A stretch of DNA of 64,000 nt from Astrothelium macrocarpum (GCA_021030915.1 JAGEMR010000004.1:62001-126000); one strand, 5' to 3'; numbered from the stretch's first letter, positions 47,223 to 59,930 are shown. Translations and numbers: made by a program. Notes: a model not told the origin generated them from the sequence alone.

Positions 47223-48014
47223 TCAGAGATTGCCTCGCCGTGGAAATGAGACACCATCCACTGCAGCGTTGTCTGTGAACCAGCTGACCTTTTCTGCAGC
47301 GCCCTCATTGACTAGACCACTTGGCAATGCCCGTCCCTCTTCAGTGTCGAAAATCTGACGCATAATTTCCTTCTTGCCACCACCTGTCGCAACAAAACCA
47401 ATTTTTGTGGCAACTGTCACTACTGGCAATGACAGAGTGATTCGCTTTGGAGGAGGCTTGGGCGAGTCTTCAATTGCGCAGACCCAAGCAGCCTTTTCGC
47501 GCAGTAATGGGTGACCTGGAAAGAGACTGCAAGTGTGACCATCAGGTCCGCAACCCAGCAGAAGAAGATCAAAAACGGGCAATTTGACACTGTCCTTTGC
47601 TGCGAATTTGGAAACTAGCAGTTTCTCATATTGGTCTGCCATCTCGTCGACATCGTCTAGGTATTCAGTGTCAATTGGATAGGTGTTGGGTTTTCCGAGA
47701 CTGGCCGGGATTTGGTCGAGTAACTCCTCTTTCACCAGCTTGTAGTTACTGTCTGGATGATCAAGAGGTACGGCGCGCTCGTCCGCGAAGAAAATTTCCC
47801 ATTTGTCAAATTGAACTGTATCTTCTGCACTGCCATTGCCTGGGGCTAGGAGCGCCTGCGCCAGAGTCTTCGGCAAGGACCCGCCCGAAACTGCAACACG
47901 GAACACATTGTGGTGCTCGATGCCAACATTCTGCGCTGAAAGAATAAATGCCCGCAATTGGGGTGCCAGCTGATCCGTAGAAGGATACGAATAGAGATTT
48001 GGTGGTTTGCCCAT
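47223..48014 (-). CDS. 6-phosphogluconolactonase
   Basis: Intronless, 263 aa, from the ATG at 48014 (MGKPPNLYSYPSTDQLA). The motifs of the family are intact: FRVAVSGGSLPKTLA (sugar-phosphate loop), WEIFFADERAVPLDHPDSNY, LLLLGCGPDGHTCSLFPGHP and RITLSLPV. The length is normal for the eukaryotic enzyme (about 250-265 aa). It hydrolyses 6-phosphoglucono-delta-lactone to 6-phosphogluconate in the oxidative pentose phosphate pathway, in the cytosol. The frame extends eight codons upstream to a GTG, which I do not use. Confidence 0.93.
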   Translation of the reverse strand: MGKPPNLYSYPSTDQLAPQLRAFILSAQNVGIEHHNVFRVAVSGGSLPKTLAQALLAPGNGSAEDTVQFDKWEIFFADERAVPLDHPDSNYKLVKEELLDQIPASLGKPNTYPIDTEYLDDVDEMADQYEKLLVSKFAAKDSVKLPVFDLLLLGCGPDGHTCSLFPGHPLLREKAAWVCAIEDSPKPPPKRITLSLPVVTVATKIGFVATGGGKKEIMRQIFDTEEGRALPSGLVNEGAAEKVSWFTDNAAVDGVSFPRRGNL

Positions 48015-51000
48015 ATCGACTGGTGAAGAATGGTGCACCGGGACTTACGATTCTGAGGCATTTGAAGGATGACGATTGATGTGGACCCTGAACGCTTATT
48101 TTGACGCAGTTGCGATGTCACTTGGCCAGTAAAGGTTTGGTGACTGGTAGATCTATATCCTGCTGATCCGCTGATAAGATTACATGGCTATAGGGCCTGT
48201 ACAGCATTATCCTACTTCCAAAGTTGTAAGATCCTTCGCGCTGGATGTCTAAACCCAACATAAGATTCAAACAGGGATCTTGAGCGAATCGCATTCTGGA
48301 TTGACATACCTTAGTCTCATGAAATCAAGATGGCTTCCTCTTTGGGCAGTGATTATCTAAATATTAATGCGCATGCACTAATGCACGCTGGCGCCGACGG
48401 ACGCAATGGGACGCCGCCACTGGAATTTCCAAGCGTATTTTCACTAGTCACCTGGTAAGTAATATATTAATAAGAGCATATTGGTAAGAGGTTGAGTGAT
48501 AGACTGACTAAGAGTACTCGGTGTCAACTTTGAAGCACCAGGCTTCTCACTCGAACTGAAAGTCTTTGACCTGCCAAGAAAGGCAGAGTAACATCGCCGA
48601 TAAATCATATGCTCTCTGATACAGCCAATCCACCTCATTTCTCTAGCCAGGCAATACTGTAGAATCGTCAGGCTTAGAGAGTACAAACTAGCACGACAGG
48701 GACGAATGGCGTTCTGAATGCTTGGTCCTTGAGCTTTGATTGCCGCAGCCACGATCACGCCAATCTACGCAAATGTCAGCCGCACCAAGCTCATGGGTCT
48801 TTGCTACTTGGGAGGGCAGCGTCCACGGGTCTTGGTTGCGTATCGAGATAAGATTTTAACGGATAAATTGTTTTCCTAAATTTTCACCCCATTGGAAATT
48901 ACAGCAACGACGAAAAATAACAGCTGTATTGAATTCAGAGAGGCATCGGTCGTGCCTCGGATTTACTGAAGTCAATGACAACGGCTCAAATCATTCACGT
49001 GAATGAATAAGTCATGTCATTTACCTGGCGTCCGTCACCCGCAGGGTCTTGTGTGATAGCGGATGAGTTGGCTTACGCACCATTCCAACTACTTGCTCCA
49101 AGTCATTTACACGTAGGTGCTAGACTGAATTACGGATGAGTCATGGGTATGTTAAGCTCCTCTACCTTTTTCATCTAGGACTTTTTGTCTCAGGCCGCAC
49201 GATTCCGACATGACATCGCGAAGTTCGGCGAACACAATTCACCGAACGGAATCATACGGGATCGTACTAAAAAAATAAGTATTAGGTTTGCCGCGGTTGG
49301 CTTTTATTCAAGAGAATCCGCACGAGCTATAGGTGCGCTGAGTCTTCCTAGTCATTACCCTATAGTCATGTCGACATCCGTACGATTGCCGTTTCGCTAT
49401 CACTCATTCGATCGATTATTGTTGCGCTTTTCTTTTGTATATGAGTGTGTTTGTTACACGCTATTGAAAAAGCGCTGATACATCATTGGCTTCGGAAGAC
49501 TGCCGGGTACCGGTGTCGTGCGTCATTCTCGTCCTAGCTATTGGGTTACAAACTCGGTAGCTGCACAAAAACATGTCGAGAGACTCACTGATAGATGGCC
49601 CCCTCGCAAATATAGTGCTACTATTTGACTGACGGCACTCAGAGAGTCCCGGCCCTTGTCTATCCTTCATAGGTGTTTTCAGCCCCTGCAGCACTGCGTC
49701 GGAGATGACCGCGAAGATCAATAGCTTTTCTATATATAACAAGGCGTTTTTGACTCGAATATGAGAGTAAGGACTTTGGTAATTCTTTGTGAAGGGAGCC
49801 TTGCCTTCTTATTCGACCTGCGCTTAAATGTTCGCTGAGATTATGTCATCTCCTTCTATGAAAGGTCTTGAGGCATGCGTTCAAAATGACTACGTTTCTA
49901 TGTTTGTGGAATCGTACAGGACTCGACAGTGTCGTAACGAATTTTCATTTTTTTGCCGATAGTGGTACGGAAGACTGAATAGGGATAACTCAAAATGGCA
50001 GTGACCAAGACTTTTCATCCAAAAAGTGCTTTTCTAAATCGCTCCAAATGGTTGATGCCAGAGACTATAGATGCACTATAATTGTATTATACTTAATAGC
50101 CTCTGGTGGCCTAACTTTGAGAAACTCTCGGGGAGTAAAAGCGGTAGTAAGATGAAGCGCAACATTTATGGCATGGGACGAAATCCTCTCCAATTTCAAC
50201 ATTCTCCAAATTAGTATGCATTGCTGAAAGGGTTCTGTCCCATCGCAACAAAGTAATTAACACTGTTGAGCCAAAAGTCCTCAGCTTACACGAAGATGCC
50301 ATGCCATGCACAACGATGCATTTACTTATTTTCCCGTTGCAAGTAAGCAAAATTGTTCAAATTAAACAACAAGACGCATCATCAGCATAAATACACAGTA
50401 TCGATCGTCTGATCAAAATTAACTTTGCTTGGTATCGTGCTCTTGAGTTTGAGCAAAGATGATTCGTACGCAACGCGATACGAAATCGTGTTCGTGTCGG
50501 GTCAAAATTGCTCCGATATGACTTTGTTTTTGTTGTTCTCTCCACAAAGCCGCGTTCCAAATGAATGGATCAACCATGCAATATCTAACCCTATCATGCC
50601 AAGCAGCTTCTAACCAGATTTTTGACTAGAACTCTGCAGCTAAACATATGGATGGAAAGGCGTTGTGCGTCCAGAACGCCCACGACTCCTTCTGTGCGTC
50701 CGTTCGTTGGCGCCCTAGAAATAGGGTTTCTTCTCGAATAGTCCATGTGGAGATGAGAGACGTTGCAGTTCCGATCTCATGGCTAGATCTCATTGGTAGC
50801 CGCATGCCGCAGCATTAGCTAGGTAACCCTTGTAAGGCATACCGCAGACGGGAGGAAGATGGTGCATCTCTGCTCGTGGATTGACCCTGGCATTCCCAAT
50901 TTCCACCAGCTAAACCCATTTCGAAGATCGTTTCGCAATATCTCCTGTCTGTGCCAAAGTGTCCCAGTCCAGCCAGTCTGAGTTCCTATCTCGTTCTTTT

Positions 51001-51621
51001 GATCTATTGTGGTGTTGCCTGTCTCACCAATGACTTCTACGACCAACAGTGTCCCAGAGATGAGCGATATAATCGCGCATATCCCTCCAACACCCTATCC
51101 CGAGACTGCATTCGCCATCTGATCAGAAACCAGTTTCACTTGTGCAGCCAAAGGGTGGTCTCGTTCTCGGTTCCAATACCCAGATGTTGGTGGGACGGAC
51201 GGGAAAAGACCCAACCGGGACTTCCCGTCACGCCGTCTCGAGCGCTGTTCTCGTTTCTTCCCTGCGCAGATTGGATACCAGTGATAGCGCGTTGTTGGCT
51301 CCTCAGAGATGAGTTGGACGAGCCGAGAGACACTCTACCACTCGGCTCATGACCTCGGCGAGATGCCGATCTAAATCATTCTGGAAGCGATACCAAGCCA
51401 ATGAGATCGACTGAGTCTCTGCCTGGCAGCGTGCTGAGGCAGTGGAGCGCAATTAATGTGCACAAATGTCGTTGTCGTGCAGGAAAGACTGGCATTGATC
51501 ATCCTGTAGAAAGTCGTCTCTTTGCGGTAACTCTCCCCTATCTTGATCACATTCTCATGCCCGCCTGCTCTAGGCGCTAGAGTCTTGATCCTCGTATTCT
51601 TGCGGCTCTGGTGATAGGATC
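48015..51621. other. Long gene-free stretch
   Basis: About 3.6 kb with no supportable gene on either strand. Open frames are short and motif-free. The GC-richer block at 51000-51600 probably includes the promoter/5' UTR of the membrane-protein gene at 51622. Confidence 0.5.
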
Positions 51622-52659
51622 ATGTCCAGCTCAACGACAGCAACAGTTCCTCTCACAACTATTTTCACACCACCGGTGTCATGTTCGACACAGTGGACCT
51701 ATGAAGCAGAGAGCTACAATTTGTTGCCATATACCCTACTTCTTCAAAATGCAGTCGACCAAATCAATTCGCAATGCTGGCCTCCACATTTCTCCGCCAA
51801 CGGCCGAGCCTGGGCTCTCCAAGTTTACAGTCCTGGCTGGTGCCCACACGGGTACACCAGTGCATCTTTCATAGGTTTTGCAGGCACGACCACGGCGGTC
51901 TGCTGCCAAAGGTGATCCTCGTGCTATCATCCCCTTTGAGACATAGGCTAACGCTTCTACAGTAACTTTTACTATACAACCAGCATCAGCCCACAGGCAG
52001 ACGGGAACACGGATTTCTTCACTGGCTGCATCAGCTCTTACGATAGTTCTACATCCGTGCTCAGTCGCTCAGGGTCTGTCGCGACGGCCAGCGCATCCGT
52101 TGGTCCTGGTCAACTATGGGGTCAACCTATAACAGTTATGAACCAACAGAGTGACCTATCGTTATTCCTTACATCCTCCGCCTCATCTTCCTCTTCAAGT
52201 CCAACAAGTACGGCGTCGCCGTCTGGCTCGGCAACAACCGCAGCGCCCTCCACTGCTGTGTCTTCTTCCCCAGAAAGCACTAGCACAGTCACAACACAGG
52301 CTTCGTCAGGTCTTTCGACGGGCGCAGACGTTGGCATCGGCGTTGGCGTAGGCTTGGGGGCACTGCTGCTACTCGCAATTGCTGGCTTCCTTTGGTTGCG
52401 CAGGAGGAAGGCCACGCGGCAGCCACCACAACAACCAGAGCTAGATGGAAGGCAGCTACCACCGATGAGCAACGCGGGGCTGCCAATGAACAATGCAGCA
52501 CCACAAGAACTCGAAGCGCGACGGGTAGCACAGGAGTTGGAAGGGTCATATGCACCAACAAAGCCTGAACGGCATATGGGGCAGATGACAGCGTACGATC
52601 AGGCACGTACAAAGCGTTGGAGACGGTCTGGAGCATCACCGAGCGAGCTACCGGCTTAG
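51622..52659 (+). CDS. Single-pass membrane protein, paralogue of 12765-13782
   Basis: Exon 1 is 51622-51911 and exon 2 is 51963-52659; the 51-nt intron (GTGATC...CTAACGCTTCTACAG) sits at the position of the last intron of the paralogue. The product is about 328 aa. The ectodomain shares the order of motifs with the 12.8 kb gene: TIFTPPVSC, QWTYEAESYN, LLQNAVDQINSQCWP, VYSPGWCPHGYT, CC, then a GC(L/I)S motif. A Ser/Thr/Pro mucin-like linker follows, then a TM helix near residues 228-252 (GIGVGVGLGALLLLAIAGFLWL), a RRRK cluster and a Pro/Gln/Glu-rich tail with ELDGRQLPP (compare ELDGQGLPP). The function is unknown; it resembles a cell-surface sensor. The two copies differ widely in sequence, so this is an old duplication. 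Confidence 0.8.
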
Positions 52660-54024
52660 TAACGCTGTGTGGAATCATTTAATGACAGTCTGCAAAATTT
52701 GCAATTTTCTGATGGCCATCTATTTTATCGCTTGAGATCCGAAATCTTACGTCACGACAATCATGTAGAACATTTTTAAGAGCTTGATACCCAGGTGCTA
52801 ATAAATTGAAAATTGTCAACATCATGACAGCAAATCTGTCATATGATCAGTTCATTGTTCAAATCAACGGATTCTGTAACGTTAATGACGCTTGAATGAG
52901 CAACAGAAGATAGGACGGTATCCAATGCACCAAGGGCGGTCTTCAGTCATTCTCAAAACGAACTCCTAATCTATTCTGAGATTCGATCACTCTGGCTTCG
53001 TTCACAGGCCGAATGAAGCCTGGTTTTCCAACTACGCTTTGACCTAAGCAACTTGTGTGATTGCTTCCTGCTCAACATAATTTTTGACATCGTGGGAGGC
53101 AAAATGCGGTTACTTTTACTGCTTACAGCCTGAACGCTTTCTTCTCGGTAAAATTGACCAGCTCTCAAGAACAAGTACCCTTGGGGGTCCTAAGGTACTC
53201 CAGCAAATATCAATGGTGTTGTGGAGAATCTCTTTTCACGATCCAGATACTAATAAATATTATGACGGGGATTCGATCAATATTGGTGTAAAAGGTGTGT
53301 AGCATGCCTGGCTTTATCAAGTCAGCTTGAAGTCCTTCCGTGGTTAATTAGAACCAGGACCCGTTATAATTGCCTACTGCTTCGATGACAGGCGTGCGAC
53401 TCATGTCGGCCAAAGAAAGTCGAATTCGATCCTGGGTCAGTTAATTAGTCTCATTCCTCTTAAGCCGTATACAATACACTTTGTACAATGCACTGAGTCG
53501 CCTCACCTTCAGTCTATCCATCAAAACGATCTGATAGCCTGGGCCAGCTTACGCTTCTATCGCGAATGATTCTTTACGCCCGAAGAAGCAACAAGCTCAT
53601 ATTGAGTTCTCCCACGCGCACTGAGAAGCTCTCAAATTCGTCAATATACTTGCACTTCGAGATTAAGTCACTGATGAACAAATTTCCAAAGAACCTTCGC
53701 TGGTAATAGCTTTGCTTGCAATCGTCTCCCGCTACACGAAAATGAATGATACAGGCACCGTTTTCCGGCAGCATGTTATTCCGTCATCATGTGTGAATCC
53801 TATAGAAACTGATTTGAACAGTTCTGGGCACGATATATTTTGATGGCTGGCAAGTAATTTTCACTTTAGACCACCGGATCGTGTAAAACTTTGCTTCCGT
53901 CAATCGAATGACACCCTCGATCTCTTCGTTTTGCATTCAAAAATCCGGAGAACATTAATTAAGCTCATAATTATGACAGTTTCCAAAACGCGACCCTTCT
54001 AACGAAACAAATCCTCCGCTTTGG
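52660..54024. other. Intergenic, possibly with eroded coding fragments
   Basis: No intact gene. A minus-strand frame at 53574-53774 looks faintly protein-like but has no partner exons or known motif. Confidence 0.4.
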
Positions 54025-55470
54025 ATGGATTGCCACTGGCGCTCCGATCGATCGAGTTCCTCGCTGGTAAGGCTGGCTCAAGGCCCAGCTGACCAGATAA
54101 GTGTCTTTGATGATGATGATGATCATAGTCTTGGCAAGCATAGACGAGACGTCTCAATCGTAGAAAAGCACAGACGGAAGAGGGCACTGCAGCGACTCTT
54201 ATCCATATTCACAGCTTTAACCTCAGACAAGTCCAGTGCGTTCCAACAAATAGATTGGAATAACGTGAGAATGGACCAACACTCTGATCTTTCGAAACCG
54301 ATATCGTATGCGCAGAAGCCACCCGCCAAGTCACTTGATCGGAAGGAGACTCATTTGTGGGATGGCATTTCTTCCCTGATCAGGGAGGTGCTCAAGACAT
54401 TGTTTGCGCCGAGGAAAAATAGACCAGTATCCTCATTCGCAGCAGAAAATATCCGACCTGCTGTTCATGATACAAACCGGCCTACAGGATGTATTCAATA
54501 TCTTGGAAGGCCTTCCAGTAAGCTCTTTCCAATGATATAACCCACGCGAACTGAACAGTCTAGTATCTGACATCATTCGTCCCATGTTTAAGCTGGAACT
54601 TGGTTCCGTCCTTATCTATACGAACAGCATTGCCCTTCGAGCTATGGTTGAAAGTCGTCCAATTCGTAACTCTGCTCTTCATAAAAGTAACGCCGTCTTT
54701 TTTCAAGAAGTTGTGCATGGCTCGACAATCATCATTCGAGTAGATGTAGATGGCTGCGACGTGCAGAATAAATGAAGTTCACACCTGTCCGTGCGTACTC
54801 TGGGATCGTGACTGCTGCTTTGTTCTTGCTTAAAATTTGATCACTTGATTACAAAGCGAGCATTAGGGTCAAGTTCCTCAACCTTGTAGATACGGTAGCA
54901 AAGGTAATGCAAGAAGACGCAGTGGACGATATGAATTCCGTGTCCAGCTAAAGGTCTTCAATAATATTGTTTGTGGACATTGAAGGAGACTCTACCAAAG
55001 GCAAAGCGGTCAGTCGGTCTCTCGAAGAGACACAAGCGGTAAGCGTGTCTCAAAATGCCTCCAATAATCGTGCATACGCGCAAAAATGCTAGCAGACCTT
55101 GGAAATGTGCCTGCAAGAATCTTGCCCATCTACTCTTAGGACCTTTCTCTCGAACCTAATTTCAGCTTTGACAATATTTCGGACAGCTTCCTCGACTACT
55201 TCACTCCCAAACAACAAGTATTAGACTATGGTCCAGCTGGTTGGCCTCATTCGCATCAGACTCGCCGCAGGACATTGATGAACTTACCTCTGCTCAGACA
55301 AATTTAAGCAATAATGACGGAACCTTGAATTGCTTTGGAGATATTGAAACACTCCATGTATGCGTATCAACCGACCCGGAACCGCGTCTCCTATATCTAC
55401 CCATTTATGTTAGCCCGTTCCGAGACTTGGGTGTTGCAAGGCGCTGTGGTATCCGCTAGCAAAGTGGAAA
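54025..55470 (+). pseudogene. Probable relic of a zinc-cluster-type transcription factor (C-terminal part)
   Basis: Successive plus-strand frames read as pieces of one degraded protein: a segment at 54025-54540; FKLELGSVLIYTNSIALRAMVE at about 54584-54650; TPVRAYSGIVTAALFLLK at about 54783-54835; VKFLNLVDTVAKVMQEDAVDD at about 54870-54935; and DNISDSFLDYF at about 55163-55200. The 'LYxNSIALxAxVE' and 'PVRAYSGIVTAALFLLK' patterns resemble the C-terminal region of fungal Zn2Cys6 regulators. The frames are interrupted by stops and shifts, and no Zn2Cys6 DNA-binding motif was seen upstream. The identification is tentative. It could instead contain an active gene with several introns that I could not join. 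Confidence 0.35.
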
Positions 55471-55623
55471 GCCAGCCAGGGAATCCACTTGATCTCTTCA
55501 TAGATCTTTGCGAAAGCAGCTTCTGTTATCAATTATCGCATTGTTTGCGGCTTTTTCACCGGTAATTAAATGAGCTCTTGGATTTCGTTCTGATTATTGT
55601 TGGTGAGCCCGTGAGATAGTCAG

Positions 55624-57474
55624 TTAGTGAAGCTCCAACAGAACTGTGCTGTGCTTCCCGCTTTGCATGTCCTCCGTGGCTATGCCATCCGCGTAGTTGT
55701 GGACGTAACAGTCACCAATAAATACGAAATGAGAGGCTTCTTTCCTCAAAATTACTGGCAGATCGTGATCCAGAAGCACAAACACCAGGTCCGAGGGCAT
55801 GGTGCCAGCTGGCGCGAGGACGTAAGTGCCATGAGAAGTTATCGCGAAACAACGGTGATTTGAGACTAGCGCCCAGAACTCCATCAAAACATGAAATGCG
55901 ATTGCTTCTTCTGGTGAAAGGCTTTTTTTGTATTCCTCGAGAGTGCCGGGTTCTGACCGGCTCTCAATATAACCAATTATATCGTAGTAGACCTTTTCGA
56001 CGAAATCCGGTTCCAGTTCTGAGGACATGTTCCAAACATCATCAGTGCTGACGTAAAGATCTTTCCAAAACATTGCAAGAAACTTTTGCGTAGATTGTAC
56101 GATGCACGCCGGGGTCATGTTGCGGGTTAAAGCTAGATAAATCCAGGAGCTGAAGATACACCATTGCTCCTGTGAGACAAGTGGTGTAGCTGATGTACCG
56201 GCCTGACCGCACTGTGTCATATTAGGATTAGAGAGCACGGTGCCTGTGTTCGTTACAGTACTCAACAAGAACCCTTGGGTATGTAGTACATCTCCAGTAA
56301 TAGTAGAGTTGGACTGAAGGCTTGAGCCAACTCTGTAATCCTTCCAAATGGAGACTGAAAGGCACGTGATGAGCTCTGTATGACTTGTGTCGCGGATCGA
56401 AAAGTCCGGCAGCCATGAAGGCAGAGCTGGGTCTGCCCGATAAGGCTCCCGTAATGACAATAAGCTTAAATGTCCCTCCGACGGCACTGACCTTGCCATC
56501 AGGTTCGCTTGCATGAAGTCAATGTAGGCGTCTTTCTTGCTAAGTCGGTAGTCAATGTGATCCGTGAGGGCGAGCTTATTCCCCTCGGTCTGAAAAAAAT
56601 CGTAAAGCCCATAGAGACCAAAAAGACAATCGCGAGGATCTGTTGCTTCCCTACCTCGCCAATACGAAAAGGTACTCGCGCTGGGGAACGAGTAAAATGG
56701 ATTCAGGTAGCCCACCCGCAGGAGGCACAGTTGCAGAGGGGTCATGTCCTTTAGACTGGTGATACGGCTGGTTCCGAAGGATTGATTTCCCCCACGAGAC
56801 ACTAATAGCTCTTCTAGCAAAGCACCGACAGCGGATGTCACTGTCTCGAAAGTAGTCCAGCTCATTGAACTGGCACCAACTCGTAGGATTAGCTGATGTG
56901 CGACTGAGACTTCTTGGATGATCCACACCCTAAACCAGTACTCCCGACGCAAGAATGTCAGAATTGCTGTCAGAATGGGAACATTCTCTTCTTTTGATAA
57001 GGCTTCTGAGATCTCATCATCTCTTTCATTACCGAATTCGAGGTCGCTATAGCGCTGCATGAATCGGAAGGCGATCCTACTATCCTCTGCCTCTTCACCA
57101 AGCCATACAATAACTTGGTCAGCAAAGCTGTACACGTCCCGCATCCGTTTCACTTGTGCGTTCCGCTCATCCACGTCACCCTGGTTGATGCTGAGAGCGT
57201 CGATCCACAACGTGCGAGAACGGCCTTGGTATCTTAGTTGACGCAAAGCAATTTCAAGATTACGTCGGACCTTGAGACTAATTCCAGAGACTGTGATGGC
57301 TCTTTCTGGGAAATCAGGCCCCCAAGTGTAGGAAAGCGCCTCATACTGCAAGCTTGGGTCGAGTGAGGTATGCTGAAGCTGGCAAACGATGTCATCAGCA
57401 TGCTCGCCAGCCTCCAGAGTGACCAGTCTTATCTCGTGGCTTGATGTGTCTAGGCGCCGGTAGATAGACATCAT
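55624..57474 (-). CDS. HET-domain (heterokaryon incompatibility) protein
   Basis: Intronless, intact, 616 aa from the ATG at 57474. The N-terminal HET domain spans about residues 44-200, with YEALSYTWG at 44-52, LWIDALSINQGDVDERNAQV near 90-108, VIVWLGEE, and WFRVWIIQEV near 180. The C-terminal two thirds has the block usual for this class (DPRDCLFGLYGL, PSWLPDF) and ends with a segment rich in aromatic and acidic residues. HET proteins trigger cell death or growth arrest after fusion of incompatible hyphae. Whether this one has a partner is unknown. No transmembrane segment or signal peptide is visible. It is flanked by relics and gene-poor DNA, as often seen for this family. Confidence 0.92.
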   Translation of the reverse strand: MMSIYRRLDTSSHEIRLVTLEAGEHADDIVCQLQHTSLDPSLQYEALSYTWGPDFPERAITVSGISLKVRRNLEIALRQLRYQGRSRTLWIDALSINQGDVDERNAQVKRMRDVYSFADQVIVWLGEEAEDSRIAFRFMQRYSDLEFGNERDDEISEALSKEENVPILTAILTFLRREYWFRVWIIQEVSVAHQLILRVGASSMSWTTFETVTSAVGALLEELLVSRGGNQSFGTSRITSLKDMTPLQLCLLRVGYLNPFYSFPSASTFSYWRGREATDPRDCLFGLYGLYDFFQTEGNKLALTDHIDYRLSKKDAYIDFMQANLMARSVPSEGHLSLLSLREPYRADPALPSWLPDFSIRDTSHTELITCLSVSIWKDYRVGSSLQSNSTITGDVLHTQGFLLSTVTNTGTVLSNPNMTQCGQAGTSATPLVSQEQWCIFSSWIYLALTRNMTPACIVQSTQKFLAMFWKDLYVSTDDVWNMSSELEPDFVEKVYYDIIGYIESRSEPGTLEEYKKSLSPEEAIAFHVLMEFWALVSNHRCFAITSHGTYVLAPAGTMPSDLVFVLLDHDLPVILRKEASHFVFIGDCYVHNYADGIATEDMQSGKHSTVLLELH

Positions 57475-59525
57475 TTAGATATGTGCCAGCCTATCGATCC
57501 TAAGAAAATGTGTCTTCATCATTGCAATCAAGTCAGCCTCCTCGACGCTAAGGTAGACGCTAGGATCGCAAGATCATAGAAGAATAGCCTCATTGTGGTG
57601 AGATCAAGCCCGTGTCCGTCTGGCCGCGCATCGAGTTTTCGGATAGAATTACCGACAAAAACAATTAGGAGCCATTGGAGTTTGGGATTTTGCGGCACAT
57701 GATATCAGTGCCTCAAAGCCCCCGTGCGTTGGGGCCGACCCGACCGTGGGAGCCGAAGGCGCCGGCAGAGACAGATTCTCAGGAGTCTGACTCCCAGCCT
57801 TACAACCATCTAAAAGATTCTAGGCTACGCTCTGAAGTCCCATTCGTAAGTTGAAACAATACCTTAGCTGATAGACTCGCATGGATGCTGACTTCAAGAG
57901 TCTGCCGTTGACATCTCAATTGTGTCACGCATCGCTTAAGAGTTTTGATTGCGTCTATTACTATAGCGCTGGTATACATAGCGTGGAAAATCACATCCAG
58001 AAAATCAAGGTAGGCTAGACCATGCTCTTCAGACTAATCGTCTTTTCATTGCTCGTGTGAATAGATGGCCGTGATGATCGACAACTAGTAAAAGGATCAT
58101 CACGAGGTGATGAACTTTGATCTTCACCAAGGCTAGCACAGCTGAATCAACATGATCAACCCGACAACATCGGACGGTGAAGCAGGGCCACATCGATTCA
58201 GAAGGCAACACTCGAATCCATCAACACAGCCCAAATGAGCTTCCATGATAAAGCGGCAATGTTAGCCACTTGTGTACAGGTTCTACTCATTCTCCATTGC
58301 TACCAGCGTTTATGCCATTTTGTGTGAAGCGCAGAGCAGGCTTTTCTTTACATCTCTCTCCCAGCCCCAAACATTTCTTTTCAAGGTTAGTTTTATCCGT
58401 CAGCAGAGATGCGTCGATGTGATATATCCAATTCATTTTCTATCCATGGTGACCCTTGCTCTGATCTCAAACATCATCCAAGTATGATCTCTCCCGCGTC
58501 GGCCGCCGTTTCTGGCTGCGATATGTGTCAATTTCCGCTGAGGCGGATTGACTCGTCCAGTATCAAGTCGGGCACAATCAACTCCACAAGTAGCTCGGCT
58601 CTCCGAATCTCGAGAGTGCCTCGATCTTCCTCCCCTTATCGTGTTCGCGTACAAAACGGTACCAAACAGAAAACGAAATGTCTTCAGACATGTGTTCTAT
58701 ACCCGGTTCGTTCGATGCAAAGATTCTGCGAATCATCTTCATGGGACCGCTCAACTTGCTCATGCTAATGCAACACAGATGATCCCATCTATCCACCGTT
58801 GTCAGAATCAGAAAAGCTGACAGTGAGACTACATTCATCTGAGCTATAAACAGTCGAGACGCCACAGACTGTTGGTGTTGTTCGGCCTCGACACCCAAGC
58901 TTGAGTAGTTGTGGAGTGAATTTAGGGAGCTTTTTCGATTTAGCCAGATAAAGATGACGAAAAGCTAAGTTAATACATGCTAAATTCAGGCGCTGTCATA
59001 CCTGTTCTGGTCTCGGCAGTCCAACCGAGCTAAGGCAGCGGCGACTTAAGCGGAAACAGGCACCGGATTCCCCAGTACCTAGCGTTACGGGAGAGGACCG
59101 CTTCTGTTCACATCCGTTGTGCAAACACTCTGCTCAGAATCGATCGATCCTCGGATATTCGCGATTCCCCTGCAACTTCGAACACGGATCACTGCAAAAC
59201 TCCGTTGCTCGACGCGCCTCTTTCCGGAATTCGCAGCACCTGGCCTATCCGAAGTCTGGCTGCAAAGCGCAGCCCTCTCGCCGAGTCGCTTCAGCTACTT
59301 GATCAAATGACTAGAATCGATTTGATGGTTGGATCATAATGCTTCATACTCTACAGCATGTCTCTTTATGCGAAAAGTATCTGGTGCAAAGGCGAAATCA
59401 CTTCTGCACAGAATTGCAACGGGTTAAATATTCCGACATTGCGCTTGGTGCCCGTCAGACTTTTTCAAAAGATTAATCAATACTTCTGGTTCTGTGAAGG
59501 CTGGGCGGAAGCTTGCAGGCAAATC
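57475..59525. other. Intergenic
   Basis: About 2 kb upstream of the HET gene with no supportable coding region. Short open frames only. Confidence 0.5.
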
Positions 59526-59930
59526 TTACGATACATTGATGGATCGTTTCATTGGCTCCACAATTTCCCCCACATTTTTTGGCCTACGCGTATCAATTTC
59601 AAACAGCTGCGTTCCTCTTAGACGCAACAAGACTGACTGAATGTCGATGAGTCCACGTCTATACTTCTCCTCATCTTCAAGCAAATCGGAAGTGGTGGTC
59701 GGTGGCTGGCTGGGCCAGGCCTGAATACGAGATATGCTTGTGTTTGTCCCGATTGAAAGAATTGGAGGGCTGGCTGTGTACCACGTAGAGCAAGTTTGCT
59801 CCCAAAGGTGCACATCGTCTTCAAATGATCTTAAGTCTATCCAGTAGGAGACAGCATTGGAAAAATTGTTTGTTGCCAACGTTCCGTTGACTCTCCCTGG
59901 CCATTCACTTTCGGGAGTAATGCGCCATCA
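59526..59930 (-). pseudogene. Coding-like fragment, family unknown
   Basis: A minus-strand frame of about 130 codons is open from 59930 to a stop at 59526-59528. It has no ATG at its start but a natural-looking composition: NGTLATNNFSNAVSYWIDLR, VHLWEQTCSTWYT, LLEDEEKYRRGLIDIQSVLLRLRG. It looks like an internal or C-terminal exon that has lost the rest of its gene, or the last exon of a gene I could not extend. I do not recognise the family. Confidence 0.3.
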
